A program made the position numbers and the translations under genes. From a virus: 39,038 nucleotides of DNA. The stretch is taken from IMG/VR virus record IMGVR_UViG_3300036832_001233, positions 1-39,038 of that record. One strand, given 5' to 3'. The notes beneath the pieces are model-generated. The model ran no database searches, had not been told where the DNA came from, and saw nothing but the letters and a program-made list of their open reading frames with translations. How positions within the stretch are numbered: position 1 is the stretch's first letter; every line of letters begins with the position of its first letter. Below are positions 25,603 to 32,610 of this stretch, one piece after another.

Positions 25603-26298
25603 GTGGCGAGAACGACGGCAACCAACTTTAGCGGGGCGTTGCAGTTTCCGTACGCAACGGCGAGTACCGACCTGTTCAAGAAAGAAGACATTCAGACGCT
25701 GGCGCAGGCGGTCGATCAGCATAACCACTCGGTGGGCAAGGGCCTGGCGCTGCCGGCAGGACTCATTACCAGCGGGATGATCGCCGACGGCACGATTGCG
25801 ACCGTCGATATCGCGGCGGCCGCGATTACCCAGGCGCTGCTGGCGAAACCGTCCGTATCGACGCCCGAGTTGATCGACGCCGGCGTCACCGCGGCAAAGA
25901 TTGCCGGTCACGCTGTCTCGCGTGTCTTTACACAGTCGTTCGCGGCCGCGATCAGCACCACATCGGCCAGCTTCGTTAGTAGCGGCGACACCATCAACTG
26001 GACCCCTGTTTCAGCAGCGTGCGACATTCTCGTGGTCTTTCAGGGCACCTACGCGAACACGGTCGCGGGCGCGATTGGTCAGTTTTATGCTTCATGGGCC
26101 GGCGGAAACATCGGCGGTCCGCTGCTCAAGTCAGAGCCTGTCGCAAACGGATTATTTTCCGTCACCATCATCGGATACGCGTCGCCGTCCACGCATGGTG
26201 GGGTGCTCGGATCAGTTGGCCTGTACTGGAATACGAATACCGGCACGCTTAGCTCGTCGTGGACGCGCAACCTGTTCGTCCTGGAGTTGAACAAGTGA
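25603..26298 (+). CDS. Putative tail fibre/appendage protein (231 aa)
   Basis: The N-terminus (about 1-50) looks like an attachment domain (LFKKEDIQTLAQAVDQHNH). Residues about 55-110 hold a run of I-A-D-G-T-I-A / A-I-T-type helical repeats that often make trimeric fibre stalks. The C-terminal about 120 residues are beta-rich with Trp and Ser (ILVVFQGTYANTV, VTIIGYASPSTHGG), like a fibre head domain. Likely receptor contact. Strong ribosome binding site upstream, and the stop overlaps the next GTG. Confidence 0.7.
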   Translation: MARTTATNFSGALQFPYATASTDLFKKEDIQTLAQAVDQHNHSVGKGLALPAGLITSGMIADGTIATVDIAAAAITQALLAKPSVSTPELIDAGVTAAKIAGHAVSRVFTQSFAAAISTTSASFVSSGDTINWTPVSAACDILVVFQGTYANTVAGAIGQFYASWAGGNIGGPLLKSEPVANGLFSVTIIGYASPSTHGGVLGSVGLYWNTNTGTLSSSWTRNLFVLELNK

Positions 26299-26642
26299 CC
26301 ATAGTGCAGCATGTCGTGGGCCGCTCAACCGGTGGCAAGCCGATCAACCTGTCCCACTTGCAGGTAGAGCTATCGACCGGTGGAGTGAACACCAGTGCTG
26401 GACTGGGGCTCGCCGATGACTACGTATTCACCTATAACGGCGATGGTGCGCCGTCCGATTTCGCGACAACTGAGCAGGCCGCGGTCGACCAGGCCATCGC
26501 CGACCACGTCGCCATGCGCGACAAGACCGACGCCGAGTACTCGACCGAGTTCCAGGACCCGAACACGACGGTCGCGCGCAAGCAGGAGATTCGCGACATC
26601 ACCGCGGGTCTGCTGCCGCGCGAGCAGGTGCCGATGACATGA
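26295..26642 (+). CDS. Hypothetical protein downstream of the fibre gene (115 aa)
   Basis: The GTG at 26295 overlaps the fibre stop (GTGA), making it a better start than the in-frame ATG inside the fibre gene. The N-terminal 55 residues are beta-rich and the C-terminal half is charged helical (EQAAVDQAIADHVAMRDK). No family recognised. It may be a fibre chaperone or a small tail component, by position only. Confidence 0.55.
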   Translation: MTIVQHVVGRSTGGKPINLSHLQVELSTGGVNTSAGLGLADDYVFTYNGDGAPSDFATTEQAAVDQAIADHVAMRDKTDAEYSTEFQDPNTTVARKQEIRDITAGLLPREQVPMT

Positions 26643-26824
26643 GCGACTTCAACATTGGGCCAGGCGTGGCGCAGGCGATGGCCGACAATGGCGACGAGCC
26701 GCGGTCGGACGAGATGTACATCGTGTTCGACGAGGGCATCAAAGTCAGCAACACCTACGGGCGGGACGCGGTCTACACGTACCTCCAGGAGGACAATGCG
26801 GTACGCCGCACGCCCTTTCGATGA
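26639..26824 (+). CDS. Small acidic protein (61 aa)
   Basis: ATG overlaps the upstream stop (ATGA). Acidic, with a beta-strand-like MYIVFDEGIKVSNTYGRD. Overlaps the following gene by 29 bases. No motif; function unknown. Confidence 0.55.
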   Translation: MSDFNIGPGVAQAMADNGDEPRSDEMYIVFDEGIKVSNTYGRDAVYTYLQEDNAVRRTPFR

Positions 26825-27311
26825 CGACCTGGCGCCCGATCCGCCCGCGACCTGGTGGGACATCTACAACGAGAACCGCGAACTGTCCATGGCGCCCCAG
26901 ACCTTCGGCTGGACGTGCAGCATCTGTGCGACCGACTGGCTGCTGAGGGCGACCGGTCTAGACCCGTACTCGAGCCGTGAGAAAGTTGCGCTCGACCTGG
27001 GCTGGGACTGCGTCGATCCGTATTCTGGGCTCAAGGACACCCAGTGCCTGGTCAGGCTGCTCGAGCACTTCGGCGTCACAGCGCAGCAGGAGTGGGTCAG
27101 TTGGGACCGCGCGCTGGAGCTAGCAGGTTCGACGGCGTACATCCTGAATTCGACGAGTTGGTACCACTTCACGGGCGGCCGCGGCGTGACAGACTGGGGC
27201 GGTCTGTGGATCGCCAATTCAGCAAGCGGCTACCGCGGCATCTACGACACCGTCGATGAAAGCCAGTGGAACAGTCTGCCGGGCTGGCAGATGGTCTGGA
27301 TCGTGCGCTGA
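26796..27311 (+). CDS. Putative cysteine hydrolase / endolysin candidate (171 aa)
   Basis: AGGAGG at 26787-26792 precedes the ATG, though only by 3 bases; an in-frame ATG at about 26892 is an alternative. The core begins FGWTCSICATDWLLRATG, an N-terminal Cys followed by a hydrophobic helix, as in papain/C39-type folds. A later NSTSWYHFTGGRGV provides a candidate catalytic His and a beta hairpin. The ending GWQMVWIV is strand-like. It lies directly before a holin-like gene, so I suggest a peptidoglycan amidase/peptidase acting as endolysin. The family is not securely recognised; a host-targeted protease is an alternative. Confidence 0.45.
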   Translation: MRYAARPFDDDLAPDPPATWWDIYNENRELSMAPQTFGWTCSICATDWLLRATGLDPYSSREKVALDLGWDCVDPYSGLKDTQCLVRLLEHFGVTAQQEWVSWDRALELAGSTAYILNSTSWYHFTGGRGVTDWGGLWIANSASGYRGIYDTVDESQWNSLPGWQMVWIVR

Positions 27312-27328
27312 GGGGGGGAGAGGATCTG

Positions 27329-27493
27329 ATGCAGGTCACTACCGTCGGGAACAACTACGTCATCACTGTTGGCTGGATCATCGCCATTCTGTGCCTGCTG
27401 ATCGCGATCCTGGGGCTGGTCGGCTCGGTGCCGTTCACGCCCACGGTGGTCTTCGGCCTGATCGCGGCGCTGGCGGTGGCCAGATTGATCTGA
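27329..27493 (+). CDS. Holin-like small membrane protein (54 aa)
   Basis: Preceded by a G-rich ribosome binding site (about 27312-27324). Two hydrophobic segments: residues about 11-32 (ITVGWIIAILCLLIAILGLV) and about 37-53, separated by a short Pro-containing turn. The ends are short and polar. This matches small holins, which form pores that release endolysin. It follows the putative hydrolase gene by 17 bases, a typical lysis cassette. Another small membrane role cannot be excluded. Confidence 0.6.
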   Translation: MQVTTVGNNYVITVGWIIAILCLLIAILGLVGSVPFTPTVVFGLIAALAVARLI

Positions 27494-27538
27494 GCCTCGA
27501 GCGCGTCCTGCTCGGCGTGCTCGTCCTGGTGCTGCTGG

Positions 27539-27763
27539 GTGCGTGTGTCTGGATCTGGATCCGAGCTGGCTGACGATCAGGACGGCGCGCGCTCGAGCTT
27601 CGAGCTGAGCATTTCACTGTCGGTGGGCTACCAGCGCCGGCGCGCGCGGCTGGCGACGCAGATCGAAAGCAACGTCGTGGCGCTGGGGCTACTGTTCGGC
27701 GGCATCGCGCTGGTGCTGCTGTTCGTGTGGGAGCTCGTGCAGCGCGTGTTCTTCGGTCGCTAG
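27539..27763 (+). CDS. Small membrane protein near the lysis genes (about 74 aa)
   Basis: A polar, partly basic first half (including LSVGYQRRRARLATQIES) is followed by one membrane segment (about 47-66, VALGLLFGGIALVLLFVWEL) and a short tail. The GTG start is uncertain. A different frame just upstream (to 27573) encodes another hydrophobic run (LERVLLGVLVLVLLGACVW), so a frameshifted two-segment protein is conceivable. Could assist lysis (spanin- or antiholin-like), by position only. Its 3' end overlaps a minus-strand gene by 75 bases. Confidence 0.45.
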   Translation: MRVSGSGSELADDQDGARSSFELSISLSVGYQRRRARLATQIESNVVALGLLFGGIALVLLFVWELVQRVFFGR

Positions 27764-27898
27764 ATCGGGGTAGCGGACGGCGTCGAGCGCCTTCTGGAGT
27801 TCGTAGTTCCACCCGACCGCGCCGACGTGGTTGGCCAACAACAACAGCGCTCGTTCAATGCGCTCGACCCGTTCGATCATCTCGTCGTTGTTTGGCAA
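27689..27898 (-). CDS. Small helical protein (69 aa), last gene of the minus operon
   Basis: A TTG start at 27898 has AAGGCG upstream at good distance; the ATG at 27880 is an alternative. The protein starts with an amphipathic helix (MIERVERIERALLLLANHVG), typical of small coiled-coil phage proteins, and ends in a His/Glu-rich tail. It converges on and overlaps the plus-strand membrane gene. Function unknown. Confidence 0.5.
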   Translation of the reverse strand: MPNNDEMIERVERIERALLLLANHVGAVGWNYELQKALDAVRYPDLATEEHALHELPHEQQHQRDAAEQ

Positions 27899-27916
27899 AT
27901 TTAGTTCGCCTTATCG

Positions 27917-28357
27917 CTACCAAACGTTCTCATTGGGCCACGCCTGGGGCATTTCGATGATGTGGAACACCTGGCGGCGCTTGCCGCGTCGCTGCTGCTC
28001 GACTGCACCGTGCAGGAACGCCTCCTCGCGTGGCATCGGCATCATTGCGTCGACCTCCTGACCGAAGAAGGCACGTCCGACGGCGTAGATCAAATCCCAG
28101 TCGGGATATCCCCGTGGCAGAGACAAACTCACGTGCAGCAGGGTGCCCCACGGCTCACCGTGTGGGTCCAGGCTGACGAGCACCGTCAGTCCGAACGGAC
28201 CACGATAGACCTTGGCCTCGTTGACTGAACTGGCGGGCACCCAGTCGCCGTCATGCTTGAGCAACGCGCCTCCAGCTAGCTTGACCACGTCGGGCGGCGG
28301 AAACAGGTCGCGGCCATACGCGCGTTTGGCACCGGGTGGCAGCACGAGGTCTGACAC
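27917..28357 (-). CDS. DUF7694-like protein (146 aa)
   Basis: The central segment (SLSLPRGYPDWDLIYAVGRA, then an M-M-P-M-P-R-E-E-A-F-L stretch and VFHIIEMPQAW at the end) matches the layout I know for DUF7694 phage proteins: P-x-W-x-x-I, a methionine/proline-rich core, then a conserved strand. These are common early proteins of tailed phages with no known activity. The N-terminal 60 residues are beta-rich. GTG start 2 bases after the upstream stop; AGCGATAAAGCGAG lies just before it. Confidence 0.6.
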   Translation of the reverse strand: MSDLVLPPGAKRAYGRDLFPPPDVVKLAGGALLKHDGDWVPASSVNEAKVYRGPFGLTVLVSLDPHGEPWGTLLHVSLSLPRGYPDWDLIYAVGRAFFGQEVDAMMPMPREEAFLHGAVEQQRRGKRRQVFHIIEMPQAWPNENVW

Positions 28358-28359
28358 AT

Positions 28360-28581
28360 CTAACTCGCTTTATCGCTAGCAAGAGCGTCTGACTCTACGC
28401 CTAGCTGACTGACCAGCCGCAGCAGGAAGGCGTAGCACTCAAGGTCGATGTGCCACTCGGTGCGGTCGCCAGGCAGCGGTTCGGCGGTTATCGTCACGAG
28501 GTTCGGCAGTTGGACCGGGTTGCGTACTTCGATGTGGCACCAGTCGCAGCGTGCGCTGAAAAACTCGTCTGTTTGACCCAT
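28360..28581 (-). CDS. Small Cys-containing hypothetical protein (73 aa)
   Basis: I start at the ATG at 28581, which overlaps the upstream stop (TGATG), rather than at a longer frame. Starts MGQTDEFFSARCDWCHIEVR with a C-x-x-C-H pair that could bind metal with the later Cys in DLECYAF, then beta strands and a helical end. Possible zinc-binding protein; function unknown. Confidence 0.55.
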   Translation of the reverse strand: MGQTDEFFSARCDWCHIEVRNPVQLPNLVTITAEPLPGDRTEWHIDLECYAFLLRLVSQLGVESDALASDKAS

Positions 28582-28787
28582 CAAAGAGCACGACCCACGG
28601 CGGCGAAATACCCGCAGTTGCATCGGGATTGCCCGACGACCGCGACTTGAGGTTGTTGTCGCAGCCAGCACGAGTCGAGGTGGTCACCGTAGATACCGAG
28701 ATCCGCTCGCAGTCGCTCGATCTCGGCATCACGCTCATGATGCGGTGCAGAAGCGCGCTGACAATGGCAGCGCTCTGGTTGTTCCAT
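28581..28787 (-). CDS. Small Cys-rich hypothetical protein (68 aa)
   Basis: MEQPERCHCQRASAPHHERD at the start, then a helix (DAEIERLRADLGIY), a Cys (L-D-S-C-W) and a terminal S-R-C-N-C-G. The paired C-x-C motifs at both ends suggest one or more bound metals. The stop overlaps the next gene's ATG. The start sits 10 bases after the previous gene. Function unknown. Confidence 0.5.
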   Translation of the reverse strand: MEQPERCHCQRASAPHHERDAEIERLRADLGIYGDHLDSCWLRQQPQVAVVGQSRCNCGYFAAVGRAL

Positions 28788-28797
28788 CTTGGTCGAC

Positions 28798-28989
28798 CTA
28801 ACCCTGCTTATCTTTACCAAGCAGTGTCGCGCGCAGATCCTGCTTGTGCATGTCCACCATCACGGTCTCGAGGTGATCCATGAGTGCCTGCAGTGTCTGG
28901 GCGGGATCGCCGTGCGCCTGGACGTAGACGTACACCGCCAGATGCGCCACGCCCAGCTCGCCGTACAGCCGCGCCGTGTCTGGCTGCAT
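28798..28989 (-). CDS. Small hypothetical protein (63 aa)
   Basis: MQPDTARLYGELGVAHLAVY then a helix (DPAQTLQALMDHLETVMVDM) and a basic tail ending K-D-K-Q-G. No motif. The 48-base gap before it (28990-29037) is the largest in the minus operon and could hold an internal promoter. Function unknown. Confidence 0.5.
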   Translation of the reverse strand: MQPDTARLYGELGVAHLAVYVYVQAHGDPAQTLQALMDHLETVMVDMHKQDLRATLLGKDKQG

Positions 28990-29037
28990 CTCTTAGTGAT
29001 ACACCAGCGACACGCGTACGGTACATAGGCGCGACGC

Positions 29038-29424
29038 TCAGTCCTCGACCCACGTGAGCCACTTCTCGGCAAGGATGAGCACGTGCTCCGAGCGGACGTC
29101 CTCGCGCGTTTGCGACATCAAGCCGAGAAAATTGGCCGCGGCCTTGAGCACCGCGAGCCGTGTGATGCGCGCGTCGCGATCACTCACAACTGCGGGAGTT
29201 GGCGCAGCCGGGGCTGGTTCCAGGACCTCGAGCATACACAGGAAGCCGCGGTTGTCGACCTCGGCCCGCACGCGCGCACCGACGTCAGGCAGCTCGATCG
29301 GCTTGAAACGACTCAGGTTCAACCACTGGCCATCCACCTGCACGCCGCGCTCGTTACGCGTCTGGACGGTACCCTCGACGGTGACATGGCCCTGATGGCC
29401 ATTCTGAGCACTGCCGTTGGTCAT
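29038..29424 (-). CDS. OB-fold-like protein, possible ssDNA-binding or recombination accessory (128 aa)
   Basis: Residues about 12-68 form a five-strand pattern (VTVEGTVQTRNERGVQVDGQ, then WLNLSRF, ARVRAEVDNRGFL) like an OB fold. A Pro/Ala linker and a helical C-terminal domain (about 85-128, ending E-K-W-L-T-W-V-E-D) follow. Phage proteins of this two-part shape occur with single-strand annealing systems, and a Bet/RecT homologue is encoded at 36125. Binding of single-stranded DNA or nucleoprotein is therefore plausible, not shown. ATG overlaps the upstream stop (TGATG). Confidence 0.5.
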   Translation of the reverse strand: MTNGSAQNGHQGHVTVEGTVQTRNERGVQVDGQWLNLSRFKPIELPDVGARVRAEVDNRGFLCMLEVLEPAPAAPTPAVVSDRDARITRLAVLKAAANFLGLMSQTREDVRSEHVLILAEKWLTWVED

Positions 29425-29654
29425 CAGAAGGCGGGCTCAGCCAGGCCGCGGAACTCGTTCTCGACGCGACCGTCCTCCAGCGCGTAGAGCAGTTCTGTCA
29501 GTAATGGCACCAGCTGCAGCAAGCGCGAAGAGTCGTTGAGCGCGGCGCGGCCGCCGGCCTTCCACGCTGCGGCCCAGATCGCCGAGGAATCCTCGGCCTC
29601 GTGCGGGTGGGTGTGCTTCCAGGCAAAGAAGGCCGCGGACGGATCGATGCTCAC
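29424..29654 (-). CDS. FFAWK/WAAAW-motif protein, paralogue 1 (76 aa)
   Basis: The first half has AAFFAWKHTHPHEAEDS then IWAAAWKAGGRAAL. The plus-strand gene at 33642 has the same pattern (FFAWKTTHAHLADDP, VWAAAWRAGAWDAL), so the two are paralogues on opposite arms of the lysogeny module. The second half is a leucine-rich helix followed by a polar tail. Function unknown. GTG start in a GTGA overlap; stop overlaps the next ATG. Confidence 0.65.
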   Translation of the reverse strand: MSIDPSAAFFAWKHTHPHEAEDSSAIWAAAWKAGGRAALNDSSRLLQLVPLLTELLYALEDGRVENEFRGLAEPAF

Positions 29655-29797
29655 CTGAGGTCTTCGGCCAGGCGATCACGCGCCGTGTCAGGATCGGGCT
29701 CGCGGATTTCAAGCGCTCGGGTCAGGGCGTTGATTGCGGCGACCAGGTCGCGCAGGCGTGCGTCGGCAGTGCCGCCGGGCAGGATGTCGATCAGCAC
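29651..29797 (-). CDS. Very small hypothetical protein (48 aa)
   Basis: GTG start at 29797 overlapping the upstream gene by 7 bases, stop overlapping the next GTG by 4. Begins MLIDILPGGTADARLRDLVA and continues as one charged helix to D-R-L-A-E-D-L-R. Double overlap in a coupled operon supports it despite its size. Function unknown. Confidence 0.6.
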   Translation of the reverse strand: MLIDILPGGTADARLRDLVAAINALTRALEIREPDPDTARDRLAEDLR

Positions 29798-30144
29798 GAC
29801 CCAACCCCGTGCGCCTCGTCGACCTCGTCGACGCCGTTGTGGCGGTGACAGCGGCAGTCGTCACACAGGGTGCGCCACGCTTCGGCGAGTTCCTGGTAGC
29901 AGTCCTTGCACACGCCGCCGCGAGACGTGAGCGTAGCCACCACCAGGCCGATGTCTTCCTTGACGGCGACGACGCCGGCCTCTTGCTGGAAGTAGAGCAA
30001 CGTGCCGGTGAGCAGGTGACGGTCAGTCTTCGACTCGTACTGGCGGCGTGGCTGGACGTAGGCAACATGCGCGGGATTGACGAAGACCTCGAGATAACCG
30101 ATGCCCACGCCATAGTCGAACGAGGTGAAGCGCTTGAGATTCAT
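29791..30144 (-). CDS. First gene of the minus operon: zinc-binding-like protein (117 aa)
   Basis: The N-terminal 85 residues are beta-rich (VGIGYLEVFVNPAHVAYVQP). The C-terminus has a C-x-x-C, then C-x-x-C-x-C-H-x-H pattern (CKDCYQELAEAWRTLCDDCR), likely a zinc site. As the first gene after the divergent promoter it should be made first from this operon. The ATG lies 7 bases after a GATAAT box, so the message may have no leader. It may be an early regulator; no family recognised. Confidence 0.6.
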   Translation of the reverse strand: MNLKRFTSFDYGVGIGYLEVFVNPAHVAYVQPRRQYESKTDRHLLTGTLLYFQQEAGVVAVKEDIGLVVATLTSRGGVCKDCYQELAEAWRTLCDDCRCHRHNGVDEVDEAHGVGSC

Positions 30145-30196
30145 CTACATCATTATCCACTGATACGTGGTGATACGCAACCTATAATAGGTGGCG
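30145..30196. promoter_or_regulatory. Divergent promoter/operator between the minus operon and the xis-int genes
   Basis: Plus strand: TGATAC (30161-30166), 16 bases, then TATAAT (30183-30188), 8 bases before ATG 30197. Minus strand: TTGCGT, 17 bases, then GATAAT (complement of 30152-30157), 7 bases before ATG 30144. The two promoters overlap, so transcription in one direction should hinder the other. GTGATAC-like units repeat in TGATACGTGGTGATACG (30161-30177) and could bind a regulator. Confidence 0.65.
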
Positions 30197-30421
30197 ATGT
30201 TCACGTACGCGCTTCAATCTGCAACAATGGGCGTGATGCCCGACGACGACGACGAGCTGCTGACCGTCGACCAGGTCGCTCGCACCCTGAAATTGCATCC
30301 CGAGACGATCCGCCGCTGGATTCGCGAGGGGCGTCTCAAGGCCGTCAAGCTCGGCAGCGACCGCTCCGGCTTCCGCGTGCGCGCCTCCGAGGTCGCGCGC
30401 CTGACCGAGACGCCATCGTGA
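30197..30421 (+). CDS. xis: Excisionase-like / MerR-type HTH protein (74 aa)
   Basis: The segment LLTVDQVARTLKLHPETIRR followed by WIREGRLKAVKLGSDRSGFR is the classic HTH_17 excisionase/MerR-like winged helix (residues about 17-60). Such proteins next to a serine integrase commonly act as recombination directionality factors or regulators. Start choice: ATG at 30197 lies 8 bases after TATAAT; GTG 30191 and ATGs at 30229 and 30238 are alternatives, none with a ribosome binding site. The stop overlaps the integrase GTG. Directionality function is inferred from position. Confidence 0.75.
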   Translation: MFTYALQSATMGVMPDDDDELLTVDQVARTLKLHPETIRRWIREGRLKAVKLGSDRSGFRVRASEVARLTETPS

Positions 30422-32172
30422 CCTGGGCGACTGACCCGGCGGAGACTGCGGCATCCTATGAACGGGTGAGCCGCCAGGTGCAGGCTCTGTATGGCCACGG
30501 TCTGAAGCGCCAGGAACGCAACGTCGACGAGATGGCGCGCGAGCTCCGCGTCATCCTGCCCAGCGATCTGCGCTTTCGCGACGGCGTCGACGACAACGCC
30601 AGCGGCGCGGCAATGAGCCTGCCCGCGCTCGATCGCGTCGTTGAGCTGGCGCGTGCTGGCCGCTTCAAGACACTGCTGGTCGCTGGCACTGATCGGTGGA
30701 CACGCGAGTCGGGCAAGGGCATGTGGCTCACCCGTCAGGTGCGCGAGTACGGCGTTCGCGTCGTGTGGGGCGATCTGCCCGACGTACCCGATCCCGGTGA
30801 CGGCAACCCGTATGCGGCGCACTGGCGTCAGAAAATGGAGTCAGAGGCCTTCCAGAGTGCGGAGTTTGAACGCGCGCTCATTCGCTGGCGAACCATGAAC
30901 GGACGTCGTGACAAGGCTGCCGCGGGCCAGGTGGTTGGCCAGGGCACCGCGCCGTACGGGTATGTGTACGTGCGCGACGACACGCCGAAGCATCGTGTTT
31001 GCGGACTCGAGCCAGACAGCAAACAGGCAGCCATCGTCCGCGACCTGTATCAGCGGGCGCTGCGCATGTCGCTCGATGCTCTGCTGGACTGGCTCAACGC
31101 CGCGCGCGTCCCACCACCAGGCGCGCGGCGTACCTATCGCAAGCCGCAGTACAAGGCCAGCGCTGGCCAACTGTGGAGCGGCCACACGCTCTACAACATC
31201 CTGACCAGTCGGCTGTATGTCGGCGAGTACACCTACCACACCACCGGCGGCCAGGTGCCGGCCATCGTCTCGGAGTCGACGTTCGAGGAGGTCCAGAGCG
31301 CGCTCAGCGGACGACGCGGGCAACGCGGAGCTGGACGCCGCGGCACCCAGGCAGACGAGTTTCTGTTTCGTGGCCGGCTGGTGTGTGCACCGTGCTCCGC
31401 CGCGGTCGGCCGCCGGGTCACGCTGCACGCCAAACGCGCCAACAGTGCGGGCGAGCGCTACTACGCGTGTCCGCACCGCTGGCAGCACCACACGCGCTCG
31501 GTCAAGCAGATCGGCCTCGTCTGTCCATTGCCGAGCATCCGCGCTGGGCTACTCGAGCAGCAGGTCTGGGACGCCATCATCGCCGCCTGCCTCGAACCCG
31601 AGCGCTTGCGGGCCGAGCTCGCCGACGCGCGCGCCCGGCGCCGACAGGACGATCGGGGCCGCGAGGACCGGCTGGCCGCGATCCAGGCCACCATCGCACA
31701 GCAGGAGCGCCTGCTCGCGGTGCACGTCAAACGCATCGCCGAGCTCGAAGCCGAGGGCACGCCTGAAGCCGACGTAGAGATGCCGCTCCAGATGACCGAA
31801 CGCGATCAGGTTCGCTCACGGCTCGTCAGTCTCAAGCGCGATCTGCGCGAGGCCGAGGCGATGCCTGGTCCTGGGCTGAGTGAGGCCGAAAGCGACGCGA
31901 TCGAGCAGCTAGCCGACGTGGTACGTACGGCCGGTGCTGCGGCGACGCCCGCCGAGCGACGCCAGGCGGTCGAGATCCTGGATCTGCGCGCCACGCTCGG
32001 CGAAGGCAGCGAGTCGATCCTCGTGCAACTCAGGCCGAGGCGTGCGATCCCGATGGAGTGGCGCGGTGCGATCAGCGTGCGTGTGGCTCAGCCGCAAAGT
32101 AGCGATTGCGACGCGTCGTTCTTGAAATTCACGTTGCAATTACTACTGTCGCGGCTCGACTTCGCGGCTTGA
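30418..32172 (+). CDS. int: Large serine integrase (584 aa)
   Basis: I start at the GTG at 30418 that overlaps the xis stop; the frame is open upstream but on the opposite side of the promoter. The resolvase-like catalytic domain has SYERVSRQVQ with nucleophile Ser (about 18) and DRWTRESGKG as the conserved DR-x-x-R region. The recombinase domain starts near GTAPYGYVYV (about 176). The zinc ribbon uses VCAPC (about 323) and YYACPHRWQHH (about 348). A coiled coil (about 411-447, RLAAIQATIAQQERLLAVHV) and a C-terminal extension follow. It integrates phage DNA by cutting attP and attB with a 2-base crossover. The 3' end may overlap a small minus-strand gene. Confidence 0.95.
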   Translation: MTWATDPAETAASYERVSRQVQALYGHGLKRQERNVDEMARELRVILPSDLRFRDGVDDNASGAAMSLPALDRVVELARAGRFKTLLVAGTDRWTRESGKGMWLTRQVREYGVRVVWGDLPDVPDPGDGNPYAAHWRQKMESEAFQSAEFERALIRWRTMNGRRDKAAAGQVVGQGTAPYGYVYVRDDTPKHRVCGLEPDSKQAAIVRDLYQRALRMSLDALLDWLNAARVPPPGARRTYRKPQYKASAGQLWSGHTLYNILTSRLYVGEYTYHTTGGQVPAIVSESTFEEVQSALSGRRGQRGAGRRGTQADEFLFRGRLVCAPCSAAVGRRVTLHAKRANSAGERYYACPHRWQHHTRSVKQIGLVCPLPSIRAGLLEQQVWDAIIAACLEPERLRAELADARARRRQDDRGREDRLAAIQATIAQQERLLAVHVKRIAELEAEGTPEADVEMPLQMTERDQVRSRLVSLKRDLREAEAMPGPGLSEAESDAIEQLADVVRTAGAAATPAERRQAVEILDLRATLGEGSESILVQLRPRRAIPMEWRGAISVRVAQPQSSDCDASFLKFTLQLLLSRLDFAA

Positions 32173-32292
32173 TTCTTCGGTCGCCACACGGCGGGCGATC
32201 CTGCGGAACAGCTCGTACAGCGGCGCCAGCGTCGGCGCCTCGCGCACGTAGTCTGGCTCTGCCTGAGGTTCCTGCTCGGCTGGCTGGGCCAC
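32143..32292 (-). CDS. Possible small gene downstream of the repressor (49 aa)
   Basis: A minus-strand frame from a GTG at 32292, with a Glu/Pro-rich start (MAQPAEQEPQAEPDYVREAP) and a helix (LAPLYELFRRIARRVATEES). It overlaps the end of the integrase by 30 bases, tail to tail. It could be co-transcribed with the repressor. The frame is open further upstream through the palindrome, so the start is uncertain. Confidence 0.35.
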   Translation of the reverse strand: MAQPAEQEPQAEPDYVREAPTLAPLYELFRRIARRVATEESSREVEPRQ

Positions 32293-32338
32293 GCTGACCA
32301 GTCTGCGCCCCGCCGACGTGCACCGGCGGTACAAAGTC

Positions 32339-32360
32339 CGGACAAGTTTGAACTTGTCCG
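32339..32360. promoter_or_regulatory. 22-bp perfect palindrome: attP core or operator candidate
   Basis: Arms CGGACAAGTT and AACTTGTCCG are fully complementary around a central TG. GTAC lies near-symmetrically outside (32329-32332 and 32364-32367). A related GGACAA...CTTGTCC lies at 33387-33404. The site is 167 bases past the integrase stop and touches the repressor stop codon. Two-fold symmetry around a 2-base centre fits a serine-integrase attachment core; it also fits a repressor operator. The stem is too AT-rich and its loop too short for a terminator. Confidence 0.6.
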
Positions 32361-32591
32361 CTAGTACAGATCTTCGGGCTTGATGCGCAGGGCCTGGGCG
32401 AGTTTGCGCCGCGTCGATGGCCACGCTCGGCGACCACCCTCGAGCTTGATGATGGTCGTCCGTGACAGTCCCGTGCGGTCGGCCAGCTCTTCCTGCGAGA
32501 GTGCGCGTTTCTCGCGCCATTCGCGTAGACGCGGCACCTGCACGTCCGAGGATGATCGTTGAGGCAACTGAGACTGAACAGTAGTGCTCAC
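32361..32591 (-). CDS. Cro/CI-type (XRE) repressor (76 aa)
   Basis: After about 20 polar residues comes a five-helix HTH_3 domain: RLREWREKRALSQEELADRT, then GLSRTTIIKLEGG as recognition region, then WPSTRRKLAQALRIKPEDLY to the last residue. There is no dimerisation or cleavage domain, so it is short for a CI repressor and would have to dimerise through the HTH domain or respond to an antirepressor. It probably maintains lysogeny or acts as a Cro. GTG start at 32591. It lies opposite the early plus-strand genes, and palindromes at 32611 and 32788 are likely operators. Confidence 0.85.
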   Translation of the reverse strand: MSTTVQSQLPQRSSSDVQVPRLREWREKRALSQEELADRTGLSRTTIIKLEGGRRAWPSTRRKLAQALRIKPEDLY

Positions 32592-32610
32592 GTCGTGCTC
32601 AGGTTACACC

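Noticed and set aside
29734-30417. Upstream extension of the integrase frame
   Set aside because: Would run through the divergent promoter, the minus-strand operon start and the xis gene. The catalytic Ser region begins just after the GTG at 30418.
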